From Bin87 sp965219925 (GTDB lineage: Bacteria; Chloroflexota; Dehalococcoidia; Lucifugimonadales; UBA3495): a DNA stretch of 64,000 bases. Under the pieces are notes generated by a model, which searched no databases, was not told where the DNA came from, and was given only the letters and a program-made list of their open reading frames with translations. The stretch is from positions 1,984,001 through 2,048,000 of the forward strand of contig OZ244795.1 in assembly GCA_965219925.1 (NCBI GenBank), given 5' to 3'. Below are positions 27,391-35,591 of this stretch, one piece after another. The position numbers were made by a program, and so were the translations under genes. Each line of letters starts with the position of its first letter. The stretch's first letter is position 1.

Positions 27391-28407
27391 ATGATTCGAG
27401 AAGCCATAACATCGGCAGTTGCCGGCCAGTCGTTATCGATGGACGAAGCCGTCTCCGTGATGCGCGAGGTGATGGAAGGCGAAGCGACGCCGGCGCAGTT
27501 GGGGGCATACCTGACCGCCCTGTCATTGAAGGGCGAAACCCCCGAAGAAATCGCCGGATTCGCCACGGTAATGCGGGGAAAGGCCCTGCGGGTCAATGTG
27601 GCTGGGCCGGCGGTGGACACCTGCGGCACCGGAGGCGATCAGAAGGGCACCTTCAATATCTCTACGGCGGCGGCCTTTGTGGTGGCCGGCGCTGGCCTGA
27701 CGGTCGCCAAACACGGCAATCGCGCCGCTTCCGGAGCGTGCGGGAGCGCGGACGTGCTGGAAGCGCTGGGCGTTCGCATTGAGCTGCCACCCGAGGCGGT
27801 GGAGCGTTGTTTGAACGAAATTGGTATCGGCTTCATGTTTGCGCCGGCGTACCATCCGGCCATGCGGTACGCGGCGCCGGTGCGGCGGGAAATCGGCATC
27901 AGAACGGTGTTCAATCTGCTGGGACCGATGACCAACCCGGCGAACGTGTCATCGCAGCTGATAGGCGTCGGTTACGCCGAAGCCACCGGAAGGATGGCGG
28001 AGGTCCTGCGGCTGCTGGGCGCACACCATGCCATCATAGTGCACAGCGAAGACGGCATGGACGAATTGTCGCTGGGCAGCGATACCGCCGGATGGGAAGT
28101 GCGGGACGGAGAGCTGCTGCCGTACCGGGTGCAGCCCAGAGAGCTGGGGTTGCCGTATGCGACGCCGGACGACCTTAAGGGTGGCAATCCGGAGGAAAAC
28201 GCGGCGACGATGCGCAGCATCTTCTCAGGGGCGACCGGAGCGATTCGCGATGCGGTGGTACTCAATAGCGCCGCCGCCCTGGTCGCTGGCGACGCCGCAG
28301 CCACGTTGCCGGACGGTATCGAAATGGCATCTGCGTCGATAGCGGAAGGCAGGGCCGCGCGAAAGCTGGACGCGCTGGTCGAACTGTCGCAACGACTTGG
28401 TCAGTAA
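27391..28407 (+). CDS. trpD: Anthranilate phosphoribosyltransferase
   Basis: A 338-residue enzyme joining PRPP to anthranilate, the second step of tryptophan synthesis. Seen: VDTCGTGGDQKGTFNISTAAA (PRPP site, split GTGGD and NIST), KHGNRAASGACGSADVLEALG, and RTVFNLLGPMTNP. The N-terminus MIREAITSAVAGQSLS aligns with family starts, though no Shine-Dalgarno sequence lies before ATG 27391. No Trp-codon leader ORF or attenuator is visible in the 188-base upstream gap. First gene of trpDCFB. Confidence 0.95.
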   Translation: MIREAITSAVAGQSLSMDEAVSVMREVMEGEATPAQLGAYLTALSLKGETPEEIAGFATVMRGKALRVNVAGPAVDTCGTGGDQKGTFNISTAAAFVVAGAGLTVAKHGNRAASGACGSADVLEALGVRIELPPEAVERCLNEIGIGFMFAPAYHPAMRYAAPVRREIGIRTVFNLLGPMTNPANVSSQLIGVGYAEATGRMAEVLRLLGAHHAIIVHSEDGMDELSLGSDTAGWEVRDGELLPYRVQPRELGLPYATPDDLKGGNPEENAATMRSIFSGATGAIRDAVVLNSAAALVAGDAAATLPDGIEMASASIAEGRAARKLDALVELSQRLGQ

Positions 28408-28427
28408 ACTCGGAGGGCGCCACAGCA

Positions 28428-29231
28428 ATGCCAAGCATATTGGACCGGATAGTCGCAAAAAAGCGCGAGGAGTTGGCAGCGTCGGTTGCCACAACTTCGT
28501 TGCCCGAATTGCAGGATCGAATCGAAACCCGTCCGGCGCCGCTGAACTTTGCCCGGGCGCTGGGCGGCGCCGGCATCAGCCTGATCGCCGAAGTAAAGAA
28601 AGCGTCGCCTTCCAAAGGACTGCTGCGCGCCGATTTTCACCCGGTGGAGCTCGCGATGACATACCGGGACAACGGCGCAGCCGCGATTTCGGTGATAACG
28701 GACAGCCATTTTCTGGGGGAAATGGCGCACCTGACGGCGGTGAAGGAAAGCGGGGCGTCGGGTGGCGCTCCGGTTCTCAGAAAGGATTTTATTTTCGATG
28801 AGTACCAGATTTACGAAGCCCGCGCTATCGGAGCGGATACCTACCTGTTGGTCGTTGACATACTCACGCCGTCCCAATTGTCGGAACTGATCGGAGTTGG
28901 CAAGTCTTTGGGAATGACGCCGCTGGTGGAAACTCACAATGCCGATGAGATCGCGACGGCAGTCGCAGCGGGCGCTCAGGTCATCGGCATCAACAACCGG
29001 GACCTGCACACGTTCGTTACGGACCTGGCCACCACGGAATCGCTGGCGTCTTTGATCCCGGATGGCAAAATCATCGTCAGCGAAAGTGGCATCAGCACGC
29101 CCGATGATCTGGCCCGGCTGGAGCCATTCCGAGTCAACGCCGTGCTGGTGGGTGAAGCATTGGTCACCGCCGATGATACGGCGGCCCAGGTTCGGGCATT
29201 AGCCGGCGCAGCCGTGGTGGTAGACGCATAG
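28428..29231 (+). CDS. trpC: Indole-3-glycerol phosphate synthase
   Basis: A 267-residue beta/alpha barrel that ring-closes CdRP to indole-3-glycerol phosphate. Seen: LIAEVKKASPSKG (catalytic Lys), VLRKDFIFDEYQIYEAR, GINNRDLHTF and IIVSESGIST (phosphate loop). CGGAGGG lies before ATG 28428. It is 20 bases after trpD, one base before trpF. Confidence 0.95.
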   Translation: MPSILDRIVAKKREELAASVATTSLPELQDRIETRPAPLNFARALGGAGISLIAEVKKASPSKGLLRADFHPVELAMTYRDNGAAAISVITDSHFLGEMAHLTAVKESGASGGAPVLRKDFIFDEYQIYEARAIGADTYLLVVDILTPSQLSELIGVGKSLGMTPLVETHNADEIATAVAAGAQVIGINNRDLHTFVTDLATTESLASLIPDGKIIVSESGISTPDDLARLEPFRVNAVLVGEALVTADDTAAQVRALAGAAVVVDA

Positions 29232-29232
29232 G

Positions 29233-29907
29233 ATGAACAGTCGAGGGCCGGCAGTAAAGATATGCGGTATACGCCGGCTTGACGATGCGTTGACGGCCGC
29301 CGCCGCGGGAGCCGATTACGTCGGGATGGTATTCGTGCCTGAGCGACGCCGGCGCATCGAGCCTCTGGATGCGGCAGGGATAAACGCGGGTATGCGGCGG
29401 ATGATGCCCGAACCGCCGAAATCGGTGGGGCTTTTTGGGGATCAACCTTTGGATGAGGTGCTGGAGACCGTCAGCACGTCCGGAGTGGACTTTGCCCAAC
29501 TGTGTGGGAAGGAAAGCCTGGAATTTTGCCGTGAGGTAAAGAAACATGCTGGCGTAATTAAGGTGCTGCATGTTCCCTCGGACGCCGATTCTGAAGCACT
29601 GGCGGAGTTGGTGAGGCAGATTGAAGCCTTTACCGATGCCGGCTGCACGGTAACGCTGGACAGCGATGTCGCCGGACTTCACGGAGGAACCGGGCAGTCC
29701 TTCGACTGGAATATAGCGGCAGGATTGGCTCGGAACCACAATTTTCTGCTGGCCGGCGGGTTGACTCCGGAAAACGTGGGAGATGCGGTGGCGGCGGCGC
29801 TGCCGTGGGGTGTTGATGTGTCCAGCGGTGTGGAGACGCAGGGCGAAAAAGATGCGGAAAAAATCCGGCGCTTCGTCGCAAACGCACGCAGCGTCAGGCT
29901 GACATAA
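29233..29907 (+). CDS. trpF: Phosphoribosylanthranilate isomerase
   Basis: A 224-residue barrel enzyme that isomerises PRA to CdRP. Seen: VKICGIRRLDDA (catalytic Cys), ADYVGMVFVPERRRRI, FAQLCGKES and LLAGGLTPENV, followed by GVDVSSGVE (phosphate-binding turns). The start is one base after the trpC stop, so translation is coupled. At 224 residues it is slightly longer than the usual 200-210. Confidence 0.93.
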   Translation: MNSRGPAVKICGIRRLDDALTAAAAGADYVGMVFVPERRRRIEPLDAAGINAGMRRMMPEPPKSVGLFGDQPLDEVLETVSTSGVDFAQLCGKESLEFCREVKKHAGVIKVLHVPSDADSEALAELVRQIEAFTDAGCTVTLDSDVAGLHGGTGQSFDWNIAAGLARNHNFLLAGGLTPENVGDAVAAALPWGVDVSSGVETQGEKDAEKIRRFVANARSVRLT

Positions 29908-29923
29908 CGAGGTTGTACATCTC

Positions 29924-31132
29924 ATGGCGACGAGAACGGAAACGCAATTGCCAGACGCCAGGGGGCGGTTCGGAGATTTCGGCGGCAAGTTCGTGCCGGA
30001 AACGGTCATGGCGGCCCTCGCCGAACTGGAGGAGTCTTACCGAGCGGCGCAGGACGACGCCGGATTCGCCGAGCAGTTGGAAAATCTGCTAGTCAATTAC
30101 GCCGGCCGCCCCACGGCGCTGTATTTTGCCGAGAACCTGAGCCGGCAGTGCGGCGGCGCGCGCATTTATCTGAAGCGTGAAGACCTGGCACATACCGGGG
30201 CGCACAAAATCAATAACGCCCTGGGGCAATGCCTGCTGGCGCAACGCATGGGGAAGTCGCGAATCATCGCCGAGACCGGCGCCGGGCAGCACGGTGTGGC
30301 GACCGCCACGGTTTGCGCCATGCTCGGTTTGCAGTGCATCGTCTATATGGGCGTTGAGGACACGGTGCGGCAGGCCCTGAATGTGTACCGGATGCGATTG
30401 CTGGGCGCCGAAGTAATCGGCGTGGAGTCTGGGACCCGGACTCTGAAGGATGCCATCAACGAGGCGATTCGGGACTGGGTTACCAACGTTGAAACGACCC
30501 ATTACCTCATCGGCAGCGTGGTTGGGCCGCATCCGTATCCGATGCTGGTGCGCGACTTCCAGTCCGTAATTGGCCGGGAAGCCAGGGAACAGATTCTGGC
30601 GGCGGAAGGCAGACTGCCCGACGTGGTGGCCGCCTGTGTGGGCGGAGGCAGCAACGCTATCGGTACGTTTTACGAATTCATCGGCGACGAGGGTGTGCGG
30701 CTGGTCGGCGTTGAAGCGGCTGGCGACGGTGTGGACACCGGCCGCCATGCGGCGACCTTGTCGGCGGGCCGGCCGGGCGTACTGCACGGTTCGATGTCGT
30801 ACCTGTTGCAGGATGAGAACGGACAGGTTCAGGAGGCCCACAGTATTTCAGCCGGGCTGGACTACCCCGGCGTGGGGCCCGAGCACAGCTGGCTGAAACA
30901 GACGGGGCGAGCCGAATACCTGTCGGTTACCGACGACGAAGCGCTGGAAGGATTCCGGCTGCTGTGCCGCTCGGAAGGGATCATTCCGGCCCTGGAATCC
31001 GCTCACGCGATTTATAAAGTCAGCCGGATGGCCGCAGATATGCCGTCGGACAGCATCATTCTGGTGTGCCTCAGCGGCCGGGGGGACAAAGATGTACCCT
31101 CAATCGCTGAGCGTGAGGGGTTGGACGTTTAG
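29924..31132 (+). CDS. trpB: Tryptophan synthase beta chain
   Basis: A 402-residue PLP enzyme condensing indole with serine. Seen: RFGDFGGKFVPETVM (TrpB1-type start), GRPTALYFAENLS, HTGAHKINNALGQ (PLP Lys), ETGAGQHGVATA, CVGGGSNAIGTF and LSGRGDKD. It is of the standard trpA-dependent TrpB1 type. trpA, which usually overlaps the end of trpB, is absent: the next gene is an unrelated lipoprotein nuclease. Confidence 0.95.
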   Translation: MATRTETQLPDARGRFGDFGGKFVPETVMAALAELEESYRAAQDDAGFAEQLENLLVNYAGRPTALYFAENLSRQCGGARIYLKREDLAHTGAHKINNALGQCLLAQRMGKSRIIAETGAGQHGVATATVCAMLGLQCIVYMGVEDTVRQALNVYRMRLLGAEVIGVESGTRTLKDAINEAIRDWVTNVETTHYLIGSVVGPHPYPMLVRDFQSVIGREAREQILAAEGRLPDVVAACVGGGSNAIGTFYEFIGDEGVRLVGVEAAGDGVDTGRHAATLSAGRPGVLHGSMSYLLQDENGQVQEAHSISAGLDYPGVGPEHSWLKQTGRAEYLSVTDDEALEGFRLLCRSEGIIPALESAHAIYKVSRMAADMPSDSIILVCLSGRGDKDVPSIAEREGLDV

Positions 31133-31183
31133 AGCGCCGGCGCCGGCCAGTCCGTAACTGCCACCATGTTGGGGATGTAGGTA

Positions 31184-31972
31184 GTGGGAGGAAGCGTTAG
31201 GCCGGTTGTAATCGTGTGGTTGTGCCTGGTCGTTGCGGTGCTGGCGACGGCGTGTGATTCGGGTGTACGGACTATCAAGGACGTCGCCCGCGTGGCCGAC
31301 GAGATTGCAACCGTTGCCGGTTCGGCAAATGACGACGCGGCCGGCGACGAGGATAGCGCCTTAAAACCGCAACCGCCGGCGGTGGACGTTCGGCAAATAA
31401 TGGCCGCGCTGGATGGCTTGGAGGTTGCCCGGCGTGGGAGTGAAATCGACTACGACCGGGACGATTGGCGTCATTGGGTGGACGATGACCGTGACTGCCA
31501 GAACACCCGGGCCGAAGTGCTTATTGAGGAAAGCAGGGCGCCGGTTGCCTTCGCCGGCGACGAGGATTGTCGCGTGGTGGCGGGAGAATGGCTGGGGCCG
31601 TGGAGCGGAGAAATCTTCAACGAGGCTGGCGATGTCGATATCGATCACCATGTACCGCTTGGCCATGCCCACGAGTCCGGCGGATGGCGGTGGGATGACG
31701 ACCGAAAGCGGGCGTTCGCCAACGATTTGACCCAGCCCGCCAGTTTGCAGGTTACCAAGGCGAGCCTCAATCGGCAGAAAGGCAAGCAACCGCCCGACGA
31801 ATGGCGGCCCGACGACCGGCGCGGTTGGTGCGGGTATGCGGCAGACTGGATCGTGGTCAAGAGCCGGTGGGATTTGACGGTTACCGAAGCAGAGTCAACG
31901 TCTCTGCGCGAGATGCTGGAAACCTGCGGTTTCGACGACTCCTGGGGGTTGACAGGCCAGCATCCGGAGTAG
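31184..31972 (+). CDS. Lipoprotein-type HNH endonuclease (DUF1524)
   Basis: A 262-residue secreted protein. The N-terminus is a lipoprotein signal (hydrophobic run ending LATAC, lipobox Cys near 24). The C-terminal half matches DUF1524/HNH nucleases exported by Actinobacteria and Chloroflexota: an RAEVLIEES segment, the DIDHHVPLGHAHESGG metal/catalytic motif, NDLTQPASLQVTKASLNRQKG and GWCGYAADWI, with Cys pairs likely to form disulfides. The start is uncertain: GTG 31184 keeps a basic residue before the hydrophobic stretch. It probably degrades extracellular DNA for nutrients. It follows trpB by 51 bases. Confidence 0.83.
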   Translation: MGGSVRPVVIVWLCLVVAVLATACDSGVRTIKDVARVADEIATVAGSANDDAAGDEDSALKPQPPAVDVRQIMAALDGLEVARRGSEIDYDRDDWRHWVDDDRDCQNTRAEVLIEESRAPVAFAGDEDCRVVAGEWLGPWSGEIFNEAGDVDIDHHVPLGHAHESGGWRWDDDRKRAFANDLTQPASLQVTKASLNRQKGKQPPDEWRPDDRRGWCGYAADWIVVKSRWDLTVTEAESTSLREMLETCGFDDSWGLTGQHPE

Positions 31973-31991
31973 GCTGGCGCGCCTGCTGTGC

Positions 31992-31997
31992 TATAAT
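31992..31997 (+). promoter_or_regulatory. Candidate -10 box of the SDR gene
   Basis: TATAAT about 75 bases before ATG 32070, in the gap after the nuclease gene. No convincing -35 box was seen. Confidence 0.35.
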
Positions 31998-32069
31998 CGC
32001 CGTCGGTTATGGTAAACAGGTTTCCCGAATGTGCCGACATATTCGGGCGACGACTCAAGGAGGCCAGCT

Positions 32070-32867
32070 ATGGAAATGGGATTGGACGGCAAGGTGGCGA
32101 TTGTTACCGGCGGGAGCGAGGGAATCGGCAAGGCTGCGGCGTTGCGGATGGCCGGCGAAGGCGCCAACGTCATAATCGTGGCGCGGCGGCAGGATGTCCT
32201 GGACGCGGCGGCAGACGAGATCCGCACGGCCACGGAGGGCGAGGTTACTACCGTTTCCGCCGACGTTTCCGAGCGAGGGACGGCTGCGGATGTGGTGAAA
32301 ACGACGGTGGATAAATACGGACGGCTGGATATTCTGGTCAACAACGCCGGCACTTCGATGGCAAAGGGTTTTGAACAGGTTAGCGATGACGACTGGGAAT
32401 TCGACTTTGAACTGAAAGTCTGGGGCGCCGTGCGACTGATTCGCGCGTCCATACCGGAGATGCGGAAGGTCGGCGGCGGTCGCATCATCAACGTCACGAA
32501 CCTTGGGGGCAGGACCCCTGGCGCCAACTCCATGCCCACGTCCATATCCCGCGCCGCCGGAATCGGCATTACCAAAGGGCTGTCGAAGGACTTGGCGTCC
32601 GACAACATCCTGGTGAACACGGTTTGTATCGGCCTGATCAAGAGCGGACAGCACGAACGTCGCTACAACGCCAGGCTGGAGAACGAACCTGACCTGGACA
32701 TGAACGACTTCTACGCCCAGCTGGCTCAGGGTAGAGGTGTGCCGTTGGGTCGTGTGGGAGAGGGAGCCGAAGCGGGAGACGTAATAGCGTTCCTGGCTTC
32801 CGAACGCGCCAGCTACCTATCGGGAGTGGCGATAAACATCGACGGCGGAGCCTCGGCTGTACTGTAG
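32070..32867 (+). CDS. Short-chain dehydrogenase/reductase with atypical active site
   Basis: A 265-residue SDR. The Rossmann half is canonical: IVTGGSEGIGKA (nucleotide loop), SADVSE and LVNNAGTSMAKG. In the catalytic half the usual YxxxK is replaced. After NVTNLGGRTPGA the sequence is PTSISRAAGIGITKG, placing Thr (or Ser) where Tyr belongs and Arg in place of Lys. The C-terminal GVAINIDGGAS is typical. AAGGAGG before ATG 32070 decides the start over an upstream frame extension to 32031. It may be a divergent SDR using other residues or a binding protein. Confidence 0.85.
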   Translation: MEMGLDGKVAIVTGGSEGIGKAAALRMAGEGANVIIVARRQDVLDAAADEIRTATEGEVTTVSADVSERGTAADVVKTTVDKYGRLDILVNNAGTSMAKGFEQVSDDDWEFDFELKVWGAVRLIRASIPEMRKVGGGRIINVTNLGGRTPGANSMPTSISRAAGIGITKGLSKDLASDNILVNTVCIGLIKSGQHERRYNARLENEPDLDMNDFYAQLAQGRGVPLGRVGEGAEAGDVIAFLASERASYLSGVAINIDGGASAVL

Positions 32868-32921
32868 GCACAGTTTGCGCTCCCAATGATCTGGACCAAC
32901 GGATACTGACTGGAGAATAGT

Positions 32922-34118
32922 GTGAACGACTCATACCTAGCCGAATTTGAAGCGCCGAATCGGTTGTTGCTTGGCGCGGGTCCGTGTACGGTGCACCCGC
33001 GTGTGCTCCGCGCGATGACGCAGCCGTTGATAGGGCACCTGGACCCGATGTTCTTCCAGGTGATGGACGAAGTGTGCGAGATGCTCAGGCAGGTTTTCCA
33101 CACTGAAAATTACATGACGGTTCCCATATCGTCGACCGGAACCGGGGCGATGGAAACCGCCTGCGCCAACGTCCTGGAGCGGGGAGATACTGCCATCGTT
33201 TGCCGAAACGGGTATTTTGGCGTGCGCCTGGCGGATATTGCCGAACGGTGCGGAGCCAACACCATCATGGTTGATTCTCCGTGGGGCCAACCCGCCGACC
33301 TGAACGGCCTGGAAGACGCATTGAACGCGAATCCCAATACCCGGGTGGTTGGCCTGGTTCACGCCGAAACGTCCACGGGAGCGTTGTCTCCGTTGCAGGA
33401 CGCCATCGATCTGGCGCATCGGCACGGCGCGATGGTTGTGGTTGACGCGGTTACGTCCCTGGGGAGCCACGAAGTGCGGGTCGATGACTGGGACATCGAC
33501 GTTTGCTACAGCGCCAGTCAAAAGTGCCTGGGAGCGCCTCCGGGCCTGGCTCCCATCACGTTCGGCGAGCGGGCGATGCGGGTCATTAATGAACGCCCCA
33601 GCAAGGTTCAGAGCTTTTACTTCAACCTGAAGGACATCGCGGATTACTGGAACCAGACCCGCGCCTATCACCACACCAGCCCAATCACCATGACCTATGG
33701 GATGCGCGAATCGCTGCGGATGATGATGGAAGAGGGCATCGACCAGCGCCACGCGCGCCACGCCCGAGTGGCGGGAGCCTTGCGCGCCGGCCTGACAGCG
33801 ATGGGACTGGAACTGGCGGCGTCTCCTGATTATCAGCTGAACCCCATTACGGTGATCAATGTTCCCGATGGCGTGGACGACGCGGCGGCCCGCAAGAGGC
33901 TGCTGGATGAATGGGATATTGAAGTTAGCGGTGGTCTTGGAGAGTTTCGCGGCAAAGTCTGGCGCATCGGGATGATGGGCGAGGGCGCGCGCGACCGCAA
34001 CGTGCTGGCAGTGTTGTCCGCGCTAGAGGTCATCCTTTCCGACGCGGGTTACGAAGTAGCTTTCGGGGCCAGCGTTGGCGCTGCGCAGCGTTCCATGGCG
34101 GCGGCGACAACCGCCTGA
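32922..34118 (+). CDS. Class V aminotransferase, alanine-glyoxylate/serine-pyruvate type
   Basis: A 398-residue PLP aminotransferase. Seen: LLLGAGPCTVHPRVL (family start), SSTGTGAMETACANVLERGD, HAETSTGALSP, VVVDAVTSLGSHEV, and YSASQKCLGAPPGL with the PLP Lys. GTG start 32922 is supported by GGAG at seven bases. It lies tail to tail with glcDEF. Glycolate oxidase makes glyoxylate and this enzyme would convert glyoxylate to glycine, so the two sets plausibly serve one route. The two are not cotranscribed. Confidence 0.92.
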   Translation: MNDSYLAEFEAPNRLLLGAGPCTVHPRVLRAMTQPLIGHLDPMFFQVMDEVCEMLRQVFHTENYMTVPISSTGTGAMETACANVLERGDTAIVCRNGYFGVRLADIAERCGANTIMVDSPWGQPADLNGLEDALNANPNTRVVGLVHAETSTGALSPLQDAIDLAHRHGAMVVVDAVTSLGSHEVRVDDWDIDVCYSASQKCLGAPPGLAPITFGERAMRVINERPSKVQSFYFNLKDIADYWNQTRAYHHTSPITMTYGMRESLRMMMEEGIDQRHARHARVAGALRAGLTAMGLELAASPDYQLNPITVINVPDGVDDAAARKRLLDEWDIEVSGGLGEFRGKVWRIGMMGEGARDRNVLAVLSALEVILSDAGYEVAFGASVGAAQRSMAAATTA

Positions 34119-34168
34119 CCGTTAGCGGGACCGCCAACGCGGAATCCCAGAACCAGCGAATAACCGGG

Positions 34169-34197
34169 GCGACCGCCGGCCAACCGGCCGGGGTCGC
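34169..34197. terminator. Hairpin between convergent aminotransferase and glcF
   Basis: GCGACC-G-CCGGCC-AACC-GGCCGG-GGTCGC forms a 12-bp stem with one bulge. It overlaps the glcF stop codon and can form on both strands. No T-run, so intrinsic termination is uncertain. Confidence 0.5.
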
Positions 34198-35591
34198 TAC
34201 CGGCCTTCGGCCTGGTAGGCGGCGTCCAGCACCTGCACCACGTGTGCCACGCGTACCGTGGATCCTGCGTTCCGCAAACCCTGTTCCAACTGGGACACGC
34301 AGCCGGGATTTGCCGAAGCGATTATTTCGGCTCCGGTGGCGAGGGCGTTGTTCACCTTGCGTCGCTGCAGGCGGCCCGACATCTCTCGTTGGATCAGGGA
34401 ATAGAACCCAGCGGAGCCGCAGCACAGCGAAGACTCCGCCATTTCGGTGAGCGTTAGGCCGGGGATGCTCTGCAGCACCTGGCGAGGGGCGGCGGTGATA
34501 CGTTGGGCGTGGGCCAGATGGCAGGGGTCTTGCATGGTTACGTGGCAGGCGTATTGGGACCGCGGCGGATCCAGTGGTAGCGCGGCGAGGAATTCGGTGA
34601 TGTCTCGGGTGTGGGCGGCAAAGTCGGCGGCGGCTTGCGCGTAGTCGGGATCGTCGCGGAGCAGGTCGCCATACTCTTTCATTGAGGAACCGCAGCCGGC
34701 CGACGCAGTTATCACGACGTCGACGCCAGCTTCTCGGAACGCATCAATGTTGCGCCGGGCCAGCAGGCGTCCCAGCTCCAGGTCTCCGGCGTGCAGGTTC
34801 AGAGCGCCGCAACAACCCTGAGCCGGTGGGACAATCACGTCGCAGCCATTCCGCTGCAAAACTCTAACCGCAGCCCGCATGGTGTCGCCCTGCATCAGTG
34901 GCATGACGCAACCGGACAGCAGACCAACGGTCATGCGTCGTGTTCCCTGCGAGGGGAAAGCGGACGACCGGGGGCCGAAAAACCTGCTTCCCATCACCGG
35001 CATTTGTGATTCCAGGTCGGCCAGACCACCGGGCAGCCAACGGAGTAATCCCGATTTACGCACCAGCGCCTGTATGCCAGAGCGCTGGTAGATTCGCATC
35101 AGGTGGCCGGCCATTCGCAGACGCCCATTATGAGGCAACGCGACGCGCAGAAATAAACGGGAGAGGCGGCTCAGTTCGGGGCTCTGCTGTCCGTGCTCGG
35201 CCACTTGGGAACGGGTCTGCTCCATGATACGGCCGTATGGCACTCCGGAGGGACAGACGGCTTCGCAGGCGCGGCATTGCAGGCACATTTCCCAGTGGGA
35301 CACGAGGCGGGCGCTGATGCCGGCGCGACCTTCGTGTACGGCCTTCATCAGCGCAATCCGGCCCCGTGGCGACTCGGCCTCCAGGCCGGTTTCGACATAG
35401 GTTGGGCAGGCGCTGAGGCACAGGCCGCAATGAACGCAGCGGTACAGGTCAGATTCGACCGGAGCATCGGGGCCGGCGAACCCGGGGCCATCGTTCAACG
35501 AACCAACGAAAGGTATCCCGTAAGGGAATCCGTGGCCGCGGTCGTCTGAGGGGTCGGCCAACGGCGTGTTTGGTTCTCCGGCGCTAACCAT
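34197..35591 (-). CDS. glcF: Glycolate oxidase iron-sulfur subunit GlcF
   Basis: A 464-residue Fe-S subunit. Two ferredoxin-type clusters: CVHCGLCLSACPTY and CLQCRACEAVCPSGVPYG. Two CCG (DUF3483/heterodisulfide-reductase-like) domains follow, marked by QGCCGALNLHAG and ESSLCCGSAGFYSL. ATG 35591 overlaps the glcE stop by one base (TGATG), with GGAGG upstream, so translation is coupled. It passes electrons from GlcD to the quinone pool at the inner face of the membrane. Confidence 0.94.
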   Translation of the reverse strand: MVSAGEPNTPLADPSDDRGHGFPYGIPFVGSLNDGPGFAGPDAPVESDLYRCVHCGLCLSACPTYVETGLEAESPRGRIALMKAVHEGRAGISARLVSHWEMCLQCRACEAVCPSGVPYGRIMEQTRSQVAEHGQQSPELSRLSRLFLRVALPHNGRLRMAGHLMRIYQRSGIQALVRKSGLLRWLPGGLADLESQMPVMGSRFFGPRSSAFPSQGTRRMTVGLLSGCVMPLMQGDTMRAAVRVLQRNGCDVIVPPAQGCCGALNLHAGDLELGRLLARRNIDAFREAGVDVVITASAGCGSSMKEYGDLLRDDPDYAQAAADFAAHTRDITEFLAALPLDPPRSQYACHVTMQDPCHLAHAQRITAAPRQVLQSIPGLTLTEMAESSLCCGSAGFYSLIQREMSGRLQRRKVNNALATGAEIIASANPGCVSQLEQGLRNAGSTVRVAHVVQVLDAAYQAEGR

